A stretch of 64,000 nt of DNA from RDXT01 sp033762375 (GTDB lineage: Bacteria > Bacteroidota > Bacteroidia > J057). The notes below the pieces were generated by a model that saw only the letters and a list, made by a program, of their open reading frames with translations, was not told where the DNA came from and made no database searches. Positions 18,267-27,525 of the stretch are shown here, piece by piece. How positions within the stretch are numbered: position 1 is the first letter of the stretch; each line of letters starts with the position of its first letter. Position numbers and translations under genes: made by a program. The stretch is from assembly GCA_033762375.1 (NCBI GenBank), contig JANRLQ010000102.1, forward strand, positions 76,403 to 140,402, in the 5' to 3' direction.

Positions 18267-18815
18267 CTAATATCCTCTGAACATCACAGCCCAGGGACGG
18301 TGGATCATACACCAGTGCCCGTTTACATACACCAGTACATCGTAGGCGGATCCGACTTTGCGGCCCGGCTCGATAAATTTGAACCGGTACCAGCTCAGAC
18401 CGGGTGCCATGTGGTTGGCGATTTCATGGTAGCCTCCCGGAAAAAAACTGGCCTCCCCTGTGTAGTCTGTCAGCTCTTCTGTCGTGGCGCTCCAGATCAG
18501 GTAGGTATACTGGTCCTGGAGCATGGGCCTGACGACGGGGTTGTATTTCCGTTTGATTTTGCGCTCATAGTGATAGACTTCGGTACCAAAGGCCGTATCA
18601 AAAGCAACCACACAGTCGCTGAGGCTGGGATACAACGTGCGGGAGAAGTCTCTGCGGGCCTCAGGCGATGCCGAAAGGATATACCTGATGAGTGCCTCTG
18701 CTCCATCTTTTCCAGGCGGGAAAACGGGTAGCTGGGCGTGTCCGGCGTGGGGAAATATTAGATACCCTGAGAATAATAGGGTAATAATCAAGAGATTGCG
18801 CTGTGCAGGAATCAT
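18267..18815 (-). CDS. Uncharacterised small secreted protein
   Basis: 182 residues with a hydrophobic signal segment (about 8-27) ending HAGHAQ, so probably periplasmic. The mature protein has an alpha-helical first part (about 35-70) and a beta-rich second part with many Tyr and Trp residues (YTYLIWSATTEE, SWYRFKFIEPG, YVNGHWCMIHRPW), resembling small ligand-binding NTF2-like or lipocalin-like folds, but I cannot assign a family. One Cys in each half could form a disulfide. No operon partner. Confidence 0.55.
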   Translation of the reverse strand: MIPAQRNLLIITLLFSGYLIFPHAGHAQLPVFPPGKDGAEALIRYILSASPEARRDFSRTLYPSLSDCVVAFDTAFGTEVYHYERKIKRKYNPVVRPMLQDQYTYLIWSATTEELTDYTGEASFFPGGYHEIANHMAPGLSWYRFKFIEPGRKVGSAYDVLVYVNGHWCMIHRPWAVMFRGY

Positions 18816-18954
18816 AACATTCTCCGAAAGATGAAGTTCTTCAGGTTATAATATTTTTAATGTGCAAAAAAAGAGAGCGTGTATTGGTAAATTACGGCAA
18901 GCTGGTTAATTTTCCCTGCGAATCCCAAATACATCATCCTAAAAACCCAACATC

Positions 18955-19362
18955 ATGCTGAAAGAATTTCGCGAATTTATCTCCCGGGGCAATGTCCTCG
19001 ATCTGGCTGTCGGGGTCGTAATCGGTGGGGCATTTGGTGCCATTGTAGACTCATTTGTTAAAGACATCATCATGCCACCCCTGGGGTTGCTGATTGGAGG
19101 GGTTGATTTTTCGGCGCTGAAGATCGTGCTTCAGGCAGCCAGCGCAGATGGGGCTACGGCAGAGGTAGCGATCCGCTACGGTGCCTTTATTAACCTGATT
19201 ATCAACTTTTTGATTGTTGCGCTGGCGGTATTTGCAGTTGTGAAGGCATACAATGCCAGCCAGAAAAAAGCAGAAACACCGGCTGCTGATGCTGCCCCGC
19301 CAGCACCCACAGCCAGCGAAACACTCCTCGCAGAGATACGGGACCTGCTCAAGCAGAGATAA
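18955..19362 (+). CDS. mscL: Large-conductance mechanosensitive channel MscL
   Basis: 135 residues, normal length. It starts MLKEFREFISRGNVLDLAVG, the amphipathic N-terminal helix and start of the pore-lining TM1 (about 14-40, with GVVIGGAFGAIVDSFVKDIIMP). TM2 is at about 80-102 (INLIINFLIVALAVFAVVKA). The C-terminal cytoplasmic helix is SETLLAEIRDLLKQR after an Ala/Pro-rich linker. It opens under membrane tension to release solutes on osmotic downshock. A clear terminator follows. Confidence 0.98.
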   Translation: MLKEFREFISRGNVLDLAVGVVIGGAFGAIVDSFVKDIIMPPLGLLIGGVDFSALKIVLQAASADGATAEVAIRYGAFINLIINFLIVALAVFAVVKAYNASQKKAETPAADAAPPAPTASETLLAEIRDLLKQR

Positions 19363-19403
19363 TTCATCTCCCGCCGAAAGGAGATGACTCAGCTTTTTAT
19401 GCG

Positions 19404-19431
19404 GGGGCTGCTGGTCAGGCAGCCCCTTTTT
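19404..19431 (+). terminator. Intrinsic terminator after mscL
   Basis: Stem GGGGCTGC/GCAGCCCC with a 7-base loop followed by TTTTT, 41 bp after the mscL stop and directly abutting the 3' end of the convergent kinase gene. Confidence 0.88.
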
Positions 19432-19432
19432 G

Positions 19433-21448
19433 TCATACGTTAGGGTGCTGAGGCAGTGTAAAATACACCTGGGTGCCCTGGCCGGGGGCCGATTCGATCC
19501 AGATAGTACCCTCGTGCTGTTCAATGATTTTTTTGCAGATAGACAGGCCCACCCCGGACCCCTCATAGTTGCTGCTCAGCGCATGCAGGCGGTTGAATAC
19601 CCCGAATATTTTGTCCAGATACGCTTGCTCCATCCCGATCCCATTGTCGGAGATACAAAACTGGTATGTTTGATCCGGGAGCAGGGTGGCACTCACCTGG
19701 ATGGTAGGCAATTGGTTGCTCCTGAACTTAACGGCATTGTCCAGGAGGTGGTACAACAACAGGTGTATCTGGAGGCGGTCTGCGGCAATCGTAGGGAGGT
19801 TGCCTGCATTGATGCGGATGCTCAGGCCCTCATGCGCCCGTGAGATGCGCTGCACGGTCTCGGCCAGCACTGCGTCAAAGGGGACAGGCTCAAGTTTGCG
19901 ATCCAGAATCCCCAGCGTGGAATACTCCATGAGGTCGTCCATCATGCGGTTCATCCGCTTGACACCGGCAGATATAAACCCGATATACTCCTGGGCTTCC
20001 GGGTCAAGGTTGGGGGTCTTGTGTGCCAGCAGGGTAGCAAAACTGCCCACGCCCCGGAGAGGCTCTTTCAGGTCATGGGAGATAATATGCGCAAATCGCT
20101 GGAGGTCTTCATTGGAGGAGGCCAGGCGCTCTTTTTCAGATTTCAGGGCATGGTTCAGGGTGCTGAGCTGCTGATTGACGCGGGTCAGGGTGCGGGACCG
20201 GCTCCATCCCAGCATACTCAGGATCAGAATGAGCAGGATCACGACCCCGATCATTATATTGCGAAGCTGCTGTGTATTTTGTGCCGCCATCTGATCAAGC
20301 TGCTGCTGATACTGATAGCCGCTTTGCAACTGCGACTGCTGGTAAAGTTTATTGACCACACTCAGCGAGTCTTCGTATTGCTGGAGATACGCGAGATATT
20401 GGTATGCCTTTTCATACTGGCTGTTGAGGGCAAAATAATCAGACAATGCTTTGTTGACCTCCCGTATCAACAGGGGACGGCCAATGTCGTGGGCTATTTT
20501 TTCTGCCTCAAGCAGCAGTGGCAAGGTGAGCGGCGGTGCTCCCAGGGCATTGAGTGTGATGCCTTTGCGGATGGTAAATTCGCAAAACTCGTTTTTGAGC
20601 TGCATGCGCCTGAAAGCCTGGATTACACTGTCCAGGATCGGGATTGCCTGTGAGTGATTGCCATTGTCTGACATCAGGCTGGCGCGCAGTCCCAGCGCGT
20701 ACCATTTTCCATACTCGTATCCGATCGCGACGGAGAGATGATACGCCCGCGAGATACAGGCGGTTGCGGAGTCTGTTTGTTGTAGTTTGAGATAACTTTT
20801 GGCCAGGTTGGTATAGCAGTAAACAGCATCTGTGGTATCCCGGCCATGGTGCAGGTATGCCTGTGCTTTGAGGGTGTATGAAAGTGCTTCGTCCGGGAAG
20901 TCCTGGTCCAGCATGATCTCTCCCATATTGACATTAAAATTCATGAGAGAGGATGAGTCTCCCAGCCGCTCTGCGATCCGCAGGGCAGCGAGCTGGTTGT
21001 GCATGGCCAGGTGGTACTTGCCGGCATAGGTCTGGACGATGGATCTCCAGAACAAAATTAAGGCCCGCTCATGCTGATAGGTGGTCGTATCATCAGGCAA
21101 CATAAGGATGGCCTCATCCATATACGACTCAGCCTGACAATAATCATCCAGTGCAAAATAGTAGATGGACCCGATGGCGAGGTAGGCATCACTTTGCCGC
21201 TTGTAGTGGCGGTTTTTGGTGGCGGTATACAGCCATTTTTCGGCCCAATAGAGAGATTTAGAGGTATTGGAGGTATAGGCGCTATACACCAGCGCTTCAT
21301 ATGCCGGATATAAGCTGTCAGTCTGGTTGAGGGCTTCCCAGGTTATGGTTTTGAGCGAGTCCGCTTCTGATGCGCGGGTATGTCCCGGGATGAGGAGGAT
21401 ACTTAGCGTAATGCCGACCAGCCTGAGGATGTGTACAGGAAATTTCAT
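19433..21448 (-). CDS. TPR-containing sensor histidine kinase (first of a tandem pair by position)
   Basis: 671 residues. Signal peptide (about 1-26), TPR-type helical repeats in a periplasmic region (about 40-370), one transmembrane helix (about 397-416), a coiled-coil linker, and a cytoplasmic kinase core. HisKA: FAHIISHDLKEPLRG with phospho-His458. HATPase: N box LLDNAVKF (Asn571), G1 ISDNGIGM, F box IFGVFNRLH, G2 GSGVGLSICK. All kinase motifs are intact. The architecture is common in Bacteroidota. It lies 10 bp downstream of a paralogous kinase on the same strand, so the two are probably one transcript; no response regulator is adjacent. Confidence 0.93.
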   Translation of the reverse strand: MKFPVHILRLVGITLSILLIPGHTRASEADSLKTITWEALNQTDSLYPAYEALVYSAYTSNTSKSLYWAEKWLYTATKNRHYKRQSDAYLAIGSIYYFALDDYCQAESYMDEAILMLPDDTTTYQHERALILFWRSIVQTYAGKYHLAMHNQLAALRIAERLGDSSSLMNFNVNMGEIMLDQDFPDEALSYTLKAQAYLHHGRDTTDAVYCYTNLAKSYLKLQQTDSATACISRAYHLSVAIGYEYGKWYALGLRASLMSDNGNHSQAIPILDSVIQAFRRMQLKNEFCEFTIRKGITLNALGAPPLTLPLLLEAEKIAHDIGRPLLIREVNKALSDYFALNSQYEKAYQYLAYLQQYEDSLSVVNKLYQQSQLQSGYQYQQQLDQMAAQNTQQLRNIMIGVVILLILILSMLGWSRSRTLTRVNQQLSTLNHALKSEKERLASSNEDLQRFAHIISHDLKEPLRGVGSFATLLAHKTPNLDPEAQEYIGFISAGVKRMNRMMDDLMEYSTLGILDRKLEPVPFDAVLAETVQRISRAHEGLSIRINAGNLPTIAADRLQIHLLLYHLLDNAVKFRSNQLPTIQVSATLLPDQTYQFCISDNGIGMEQAYLDKIFGVFNRLHALSSNYEGSGVGLSICKKIIEQHEGTIWIESAPGQGTQVYFTLPQHPNV

Positions 21449-21458
21449 ACGCAGCTGG

Positions 21459-23465
21459 TTATAGGGTCAGGTCCGGAAGGGTGAATACAAAAGAGGTGCC
21501 TTTGTCCGGCGCTGACTCGGCCCAGATAGCCCCTTTGTGCTGCTCCACGATCCGCTTGCACAGGGCCAGGCCGATGCTATCCACCTGACTGCCCGGTTTG
21601 GAGAAGATCTTAAACAGCATGTCAAAGTCTTCAGGAGGAATGCCTTTTCCGTTGTCTTTGAGGACAATCCGCCAGTAGTCACCATCCTGCCGGGCAGAGA
21701 TATGGATTTCTGGGTCTTGGGTACCCCGGAGGCGTATGCTGTTGGCGATGAGTTGCTGGAAGAGCACGACAATCTGCCGCTTGTTGGCGACCAGGGTGGG
21801 GAGGCCCTGTACCTTGATGCGGACCTTGCGGCGTGACTCCTCCGGGAGCTGGGTGATGGCCAGGCTCAGGGCGTCTGCCAGGTCCAGGGATTCGGGTTCT
21901 TCTTCGCCGGCTTCTGTGATGGTGTACATCGCGATACTGGCCAGGAGCTGCTCCAGCCGCTGGGTCTGGTGTTTGATCAGGGTCAGGCCTTCTCCTACAG
22001 CACCGCCTGCAGTTTCTTGTTCCAGGGTCGCCAGGGCGTCTTTGATATGAAGCACAGGCTGCCGGAGATCGTGTGCAGCCAGCCCTGCAAACTGTGCCAT
22101 CTCGGTATTGCTGCTGGCCAGCAACTCGTTTTGGCGTTGTATCTCGGTGTTTTTTTGCTGGAGGACATCGTTTGTGTGGCGCTGGGTGACATAGCGGTTG
22201 TACACCAGCCAAAGAATCACGGCGAGCAGGCCTATGCCGCTGGAGAGGCCCAGGAGGGTCCAGCGCTGGCGGGTAAGTTTGCCCTGCTGCTGGAGTTCAA
22301 GGATCATACGTTCACGGCGCTGTATCTCAAACTCATTCTCCATATCCGTCATCTGCTCCATGGTTTTCTGGCTGATGAGGGAGTCGCGGTAGAGATTGTA
22401 CTGTCTGAGAAGGCGATAGGCCTCGGGCACCCGGCCCAGGGCTTCGCTGCACTCCGCCATAAACTGGTACCCCTGCATGATGCTGGGTTTGGCCCCGATG
22501 CGCAGGGCGTCGTCTGTGGCAGACCGCAGGGAGTCCAGGGCCAGGGCATATCTTCCCTGCGCCATATAGGTCTGGGCGAGCTCGATCGTGTAGTCAATCT
22601 GGTCAAGCTCACTTTTGAGGACCCCAAACTGCAGGATCGCAGCCTTGAGGTTTGTTTCTGACTCAGGCAGTTGCCGGTTCATTCGTGCGATGGTGCCCAT
22701 CAGCCCCTGCGAATAAGCCAGTCCGTAGGTATAATCGGCTTCGCGGGCGATATCAAGCGATTCCTTGGCATACCGCCGGGCCTCTTCTATGTCTTCTTTT
22801 TCGATATAGCTGATTGCCAGTGTCGCGACAACCGTATAGTCATTGACATCCTGCCCCAGCTCCCGGTACATCTTCAGGGCTTTTTTCAGATAATCAATGG
22901 AGAGATCGTATTGTTCCCGGTGCCAGTAGAGCTGTCCGAGCTGGCTGTAGGTCTCGGCCAGACCGGGGGTATCGTTGATCCGGATCCGGATTTCCTGGGC
23001 CTGGAGCTGGTAGTACAGGGCTTGTTTGTAATTGCCCAGGCTCATATATACATAGGAAATTTTGCTCAGGGTACCTGCCAGCTTGGCTTCAGATACTTTT
23101 TCTGCCCCTGCTTCCCGTGCGTCATTAAAGTAGGTCAGCGCGTCCGGGTATTTGTCCATCATAAAATAAGCCCAGCCGATTTTTTCATTCAGCAAAAAGA
23201 CTTTTTCAGGCTCGTTTGCTTCATTGAGGTAATTCAGGGCTGACTTGTAGGCATTGACGGCGGCCGGGTAGTCAAATGTCTTATTGTAGCCGTCTCCCAG
23301 GAGAATGTACGCGCCAATGAGTTCTTTTTTGTTATTGGCAGCCAGATGCCTGCTGATTTCCTGCTGGAGGCTGTCCGGATTACCGCCAAGCAGTGGCTGG
23401 AGGCTGATACAAGATATCACACATCCAATCCCCAGCAGACGATATAGGAATAGCGGCAGTTTCAT
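21459..23465 (-). CDS. TPR-containing sensor histidine kinase with degenerate G2 box
   Basis: 668 residues with the same plan as its downstream neighbour: signal peptide (about 1-27), TPRs of classical form (KALYYQLQAQEIRIR, YDLSIDYLKKALKMYRELG; about 60-340), a transmembrane helix (about 395-415), coiled-coil linker and kinase core. HisKA: AGLAAHDLRQPV (His465). HATPase: N box LIANS (Asn575), G1 LKDNGKGIPP. The G2 motif, normally GxGxGL, reads SQVDSIGLAL, so the ATP-lid glycines are mostly lost. Activity may be reduced, or it may act as a phosphatase or partner of the second kinase. First gene of the likely two-gene unit. Confidence 0.92.
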   Translation of the reverse strand: MKLPLFLYRLLGIGCVISCISLQPLLGGNPDSLQQEISRHLAANNKKELIGAYILLGDGYNKTFDYPAAVNAYKSALNYLNEANEPEKVFLLNEKIGWAYFMMDKYPDALTYFNDAREAGAEKVSEAKLAGTLSKISYVYMSLGNYKQALYYQLQAQEIRIRINDTPGLAETYSQLGQLYWHREQYDLSIDYLKKALKMYRELGQDVNDYTVVATLAISYIEKEDIEEARRYAKESLDIAREADYTYGLAYSQGLMGTIARMNRQLPESETNLKAAILQFGVLKSELDQIDYTIELAQTYMAQGRYALALDSLRSATDDALRIGAKPSIMQGYQFMAECSEALGRVPEAYRLLRQYNLYRDSLISQKTMEQMTDMENEFEIQRRERMILELQQQGKLTRQRWTLLGLSSGIGLLAVILWLVYNRYVTQRHTNDVLQQKNTEIQRQNELLASSNTEMAQFAGLAAHDLRQPVLHIKDALATLEQETAGGAVGEGLTLIKHQTQRLEQLLASIAMYTITEAGEEEPESLDLADALSLAITQLPEESRRKVRIKVQGLPTLVANKRQIVVLFQQLIANSIRLRGTQDPEIHISARQDGDYWRIVLKDNGKGIPPEDFDMLFKIFSKPGSQVDSIGLALCKRIVEQHKGAIWAESAPDKGTSFVFTLPDLTL

Positions 23466-23589
23466 ATTGATTGACTAAATTCGCAAATCAAACCGACAAA
23501 GAAAAACCTCCGGGCGGAATTTCGACGCATACATTCGTCTTTGCAGTGTATGTGGTTCAGAGACAGGCCCCAATGGTTGACGCGAAATA

Positions 23590-24618
23590 ATGAATCAAGA
23601 CACTTCCGGACCTGTAATTCTTGCCATTGAGTCGTCCTGTGACGAAACTTCTGCTGCCGTCCTGGGAGGACGCAGGGTCTTGTCCAATATTGTCCGGTCC
23701 CAACTGCAACACGCGGCGTACGGAGGCGTGATCCCGGAGCTGGCTTCCCGCCTGCATCAGCAGCATATCGTGCGGGTCGTGGACCAGGCACTGGTCCAGG
23801 CGGGTATCTCCCGCCAGGCGCTGGATGCGGTGGCTTTTACCCAGGGTCCGGGCCTCATGGGGGCCCTGATGGTCGGCGCGAGTTTTGCCAAAGCCTTTGC
23901 CTGGGCACTGGACAAGCCGCTGATCGGGGTTCATCACATGCAGGCACATGTGCTGGCCCATTTCCTGCAAGACCCGGCGCCTTCCTTCCCGTTTTTGTGC
24001 CTCACGGTCTCCGGGGGGCATACCCAGCTGGTCCTGGTCCGTGCGCCCCTGGAGATGGAGGTCGTGGGCGAAACCCTGGATGACGCTGCCGGGGAGGCCT
24101 TTGACAAAGCAGCCAAACTCCTGGGCCTCCCATATCCCGGTGGCCCCCTGGTGGATCAGCATGCCCGCAACGGCAACCCGGCCTTTGTGCAGTTTCCGGC
24201 ACCGGACACAGATGATCATACCTTCAGTTTCAGCGGCCTCAAAACTTCCCTCTTGTATTATCTCCGGAAAAAACTCCAAGAAAACCCTGATTTTATCCAG
24301 GAGCACCTCGACGATATATGTGCTTCCTATCAGCACCAGGTGGTCACGATCCTGCTGGACAAGCTCGCCCGGACCGCCACACGCCTCGGGATCACCTGTC
24401 TGGCCATATCGGGCGGGGTCTCCGCCAACTCAGCCCTGCGTGCCCGCTTCCTTGACCTGTGCCAGACACGCGGGTGGCAGGGGTTTATCCCGCCGATGGC
24501 GTACTGCACAGACAATGCAGCCATGATCGGGATCGTGGCACACTACAAATATGCCCTCGGATTAGTGGAGCCACTGGACACAGCACCTTTTGCCAGGGGC
24601 GACTTTGAGGGTGTCTGA
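23590..24618 (+). CDS. tsaD: tRNA N6-adenosine threonylcarbamoyltransferase TsaD
   Basis: 342 residues, full length. N-terminal ASKHA phosphate loop ILAIESSCDETSAAV, metal ligands in HHMQAH (His116, His120), SGGHTQLVLV (about 141-150), and the C-terminal DNAAMIG with the third ligand. It transfers the threonylcarbamoyl group to A37 of ANN-decoding tRNAs together with TsaB and TsaE. It is divergent from the kinase pair (124 bp gap) and stands alone, as in many Bacteroidota. Very secure call. Confidence 0.98.
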   Translation: MNQDTSGPVILAIESSCDETSAAVLGGRRVLSNIVRSQLQHAAYGGVIPELASRLHQQHIVRVVDQALVQAGISRQALDAVAFTQGPGLMGALMVGASFAKAFAWALDKPLIGVHHMQAHVLAHFLQDPAPSFPFLCLTVSGGHTQLVLVRAPLEMEVVGETLDDAAGEAFDKAAKLLGLPYPGGPLVDQHARNGNPAFVQFPAPDTDDHTFSFSGLKTSLLYYLRKKLQENPDFIQEHLDDICASYQHQVVTILLDKLARTATRLGITCLAISGGVSANSALRARFLDLCQTRGWQGFIPPMAYCTDNAAMIGIVAHYKYALGLVEPLDTAPFARGDFEGV

Positions 24619-24644
24619 CCCTTCATCCGCAGCCGTGTAGGAAT

Positions 24645-24669
24645 AAAAAGATCGTCCATGGGGACGATC
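24645..24669 (-). terminator. Intrinsic terminator after rlmD (minus strand)
   Basis: A perfect 8-bp stem (GATCGTCC/GGACGATC) with a 4-base loop; on the minus strand it is followed by TTTTT. It lies 85 bp beyond the rlmD stop and also separates it from the convergent tsaD. Confidence 0.75.
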
Positions 24670-24754
24670 CGGGTTACACACACAATAAAGGTACCTTAAT
24701 CATAGTCAGGGCTAAACCTAAGCGCCTGATCTCTCGCAGCCAAAAAATGGTTGC

Positions 24755-26272
24755 TCAATCAGGAGCTTCCGTCACCGAATCCGGAAAAACCGTTTCTGAA
24801 TCAGTCCCTGACATTTGCAGCCGCTGGACCTCCTCGTCAGCCAGCGGGGTCTCGCGCAGGCGCATGAGTACGACATTTTCTACATGGGCGGTATGGGGAA
24901 ACATATCCACCGGCCGTGCGCCCAGGACCTCGTACCATTTTTTCATCAGGAGGATGTCCCGTGCCTGGGTAGCAGGTTTGCAGCTGACATAGATGATATG
25001 GCGGGGCCTGATGTGCAGAATCTGCTCCACGACGGGCGCATCCATACCCTGCCGGGGCGGGTCGGCGATGATCACGTCCGGAGTACCTGTGCGGGCCGTG
25101 AGTGCTGGGGTGAGCAGGTGGCGCATATCTCCCGCCAAAAACTCAAACTGTGTCTCCGGGAGTTGGTTGAGGCGGACGTTTTCCCAGGCATCAGCCACGG
25201 CCGAGTCCACGTATTCGATCCCGATGATTCGCGCTGCCAGGTCAGATACAAAAATGCCGATACTGCCCGTGCCGGAGTAGAGGTCGTAGATCACCTGGTG
25301 ACGCACAACACCTGCTGGCAGGGTTTGCTGCAAAAAATGGCGGACTACTTCATAGAGCCGGGTTGCCTGCCGGGGATTGGGCTGAAAAAAAGAAGCGGGC
25401 CGCACCCTGAAGTCATATTCCCCCAGCCGGTCGGTATAATACGCAGGCCCCCGCCAGACCTGAACCGGCAGGTCGGAGTACATGCTGTTGACCTTGGTAT
25501 TCAGGATCCAGATGCAGGAGCTGATCGCCGGAAACAACCCGGTCAGGTGTGTGAATATCTGGCCTACTGCCTCCGGATTGTCACGGGCTACGACCAGGAT
25601 CAGCATCAGCTCTCCGGTGTGGACGGAGGTACGGAAAATGACATTGCGGAGGAATCCGGTATGCTGCCGGATGTCATAAAATGGATAGTCCTGGGCCAGC
25701 GCAAACCGGCGCAGCTCATTGCGGATATCGTCTATGAGCGGGGTCTGGAGGTAACAAGTGCTGATGTCGAGCACCTTGTCAAATACCCCCGGTACGTGAA
25801 ACCCCAGCGAATCCTGATGCTCCGGCGGGTGCTGCATCTGCTCGCGGGTGAGCCAGGCCCACCGGCTGAAGGTAAACTCCAGCTTGTTGCGGTAATAATA
25901 CGGACTGTCCATCCCTATGATAGGCATAAAGGTCTCCGGATCTACCTTACCGATGCGCCGGAGGGTATTCAGTACCTGGTTTTGTTTAAACCGGAGCTGC
26001 TGTGCGTAACTCAGGTGCTGCCACTTACACCCGCCACACACCCCGAAGTGCTGGCAACGGGGCGTAGTCCTGTCAGGTGATGGTGTGACAATCTCGGCGA
26101 TTCTGGCGGCGTAGGCCTTGCCTTCCCGCTTGTATATCTCGACCATCGCGGTATCACCCGGTACGCCTCCCTCAACAAACGTCACGATCCCATCATGTCG
26201 TCCCAGTGCCCGCCCGTCTGTGGCTGTATCCGTGAGGGTGAGAAGCACCTGAAATGCTTTAAATTTTCCCAT
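24755..26272 (-). CDS. rlmD: 23S rRNA (uracil-5-)-methyltransferase RlmD-like
   Basis: 505 residues. An N-terminal TRAM-type beta domain (about 5-62) is followed by the [4Fe-4S] cluster cysteines CQHFGVCGGC (Cys73, 79, 82) and STCYLQTP (Cys173). The SAM-binding Rossmann core has YDLYSGTGSIGIFVS and the catalytic loop is IIYVSCKPATQARD with nucleophile Cys431. It makes m5U in 23S rRNA (U1939 in E. coli) or m5U in a related RNA; RlmD and RlmC/TrmA-like paralogues are hard to separate by eye. The C-terminal 30 residues are a variable acidic tail. Confidence 0.9.
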   Translation of the reverse strand: MGKFKAFQVLLTLTDTATDGRALGRHDGIVTFVEGGVPGDTAMVEIYKREGKAYAARIAEIVTPSPDRTTPRCQHFGVCGGCKWQHLSYAQQLRFKQNQVLNTLRRIGKVDPETFMPIIGMDSPYYYRNKLEFTFSRWAWLTREQMQHPPEHQDSLGFHVPGVFDKVLDISTCYLQTPLIDDIRNELRRFALAQDYPFYDIRQHTGFLRNVIFRTSVHTGELMLILVVARDNPEAVGQIFTHLTGLFPAISSCIWILNTKVNSMYSDLPVQVWRGPAYYTDRLGEYDFRVRPASFFQPNPRQATRLYEVVRHFLQQTLPAGVVRHQVIYDLYSGTGSIGIFVSDLAARIIGIEYVDSAVADAWENVRLNQLPETQFEFLAGDMRHLLTPALTARTGTPDVIIADPPRQGMDAPVVEQILHIRPRHIIYVSCKPATQARDILLMKKWYEVLGARPVDMFPHTAHVENVVLMRLRETPLADEEVQRLQMSGTDSETVFPDSVTEAPD

Positions 26273-26416
26273 GTAGCAAAAGTAATATTTCCGGAGGATG
26301 TGGGAGAGGTCCGCCGGACAGAAAAAATTTTATTTATCGTTCGGTAAAAATGCTATATTGCCCCCAGTCCTATTGCAGATGGTTTTATCAATGTTTGGCC
26401 TCATAACCTGTTTGCT

Positions 26417-26908
26417 ATGAATCCATATGAAATGCCTGCTGAGGTTTTTTTGTTTGAAAAAGTTCCTGCCCTGTTGACCCGCCTGACCCCGGAGACGCCT
26501 GCATTATGGGGGTTGATGGATGCACAACAGATGGTGGAGCATGTGTCACTGCTGTTTTATATTTCACAAAAAGAAGCAAACACACCTTGTGTCACACCAC
26601 CTGATAAGCTGGAGCGCGCCCGGCAGTTTTTGTTCAATCAGAAGCCGATGCGCGAAAACACCAAAGGACCGCTTATGCCTGATACGCCGCACCCACACCG
26701 GTATCCCAGCCTGGAAGAGGCGATCCGTCGGTTGCTCGCCCATATGGAGGCCTATCGTACATATCATGCCGAAAATCCCGGGGCAACCATCATGCATCCG
26801 TTTTTTGGGCAGCTCACGGGAGCGGAGTGGGCATTGTTTCATCGTAAGCACCTGATCCACCACCTGACGCAGTTTGGGTTGCTGGACCGTGTACCTCAGG
26901 AAGCCTGA
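26417..26908 (+). CDS. DinB-like (DUF1569-type) protein
   Basis: 163 residues, predicted four-helix bundle. Histidines at 42 (QQMVEHVSLL) and in the C-terminal helix (FHRKHLIHHLTQFG, His145/148/149) are placed like the metal ligands of DinB/YfiT-fold proteins, and the opening WGLMDAQQMVEH matches DUF1569-like members. Such proteins are often metal-dependent thiol transferases or of unknown function. The NUDIX gene begins 10 bp after its stop, so the two are likely co-transcribed. Confidence 0.7.
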   Translation: MNPYEMPAEVFLFEKVPALLTRLTPETPALWGLMDAQQMVEHVSLLFYISQKEANTPCVTPPDKLERARQFLFNQKPMRENTKGPLMPDTPHPHRYPSLEEAIRRLLAHMEAYRTYHAENPGATIMHPFFGQLTGAEWALFHRKHLIHHLTQFGLLDRVPQEA

Positions 26909-26918
26909 TCTGATCCTT

Positions 26919-27449
26919 ATGACAACCTATGTTTTTTGTCCTGTGTGTGGGAAGCCCCTCCGGGACGCCGTAAAAGCCGGCCTGGAGCACCGGGTATGCC
27001 CGGATGAGGCGTGTGGATTTGTACATTGGGACAATCCCGTGCCAGTAGTGGCAGCCATTGTGGAGCGGGGGGACAGCCTCCTCCTGGTCAGGAGCATCGG
27101 CTGGCCTGACGGGTGGTATGCCCTGGTGACGGGATTTCTGGAGAAAGGAGAGACACCGGAGGATGCTGTACTGCGCGAAGTACAGGAGGAGACCGGACTT
27201 AAGGCAGAGATGGGGAGTTTTGTGGGGGTGTATCCTTTTTTCAGGCGCAACCAGCTTTTGCTGGTGTATCATGTGACGGTCCCGTCTGATGTGCCGATTG
27301 TGCTGGATACCACAGAGCTCGTGGATTATCGTGAAGTGCGGGTAGAGCAGGTGCAGCCCTGGCCTATGGGCACGGGTATCGCCCTGCGGGACTGGCTGCG
27401 CACGCGGGGGTATGAGCGCGAGTTTGTGCAGATGCCAGGCCGGGTATGA
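26919..27449 (+). CDS. NUDIX hydrolase with N-terminal zinc ribbon
   Basis: 176 residues from the ATG at 26919; the frame is open upstream but overlaps the previous gene. The N-terminus is a zinc ribbon with Cys7, Cys10, Cys27 and Cys32 (FCPVCG...VCPDEACG), as in NADH pyrophosphatase (NudC) relatives. The NUDIX box is complete: GFLEKGETPEDAVLREVQEE, followed by TGL (about 86-108). It hydrolyses a nucleoside-diphosphate-linked substrate with Mg; NADH or ADP-ribose are candidates, but the NudC-specific SQPWPFPxS motif is not evident, so the substrate stays open. Confidence 0.88.
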   Translation: MTTYVFCPVCGKPLRDAVKAGLEHRVCPDEACGFVHWDNPVPVVAAIVERGDSLLLVRSIGWPDGWYALVTGFLEKGETPEDAVLREVQEETGLKAEMGSFVGVYPFFRRNQLLLVYHVTVPSDVPIVLDTTELVDYREVRVEQVQPWPMGTGIALRDWLRTRGYEREFVQMPGRV

Positions 27450-27525
27450 GACAGTGGGTTTAGTCTTATTCTAAATTACGTTTCGGAGCAGCTTTTTAAA
27501 ATAGGTATCGTATATTGCACATAAT

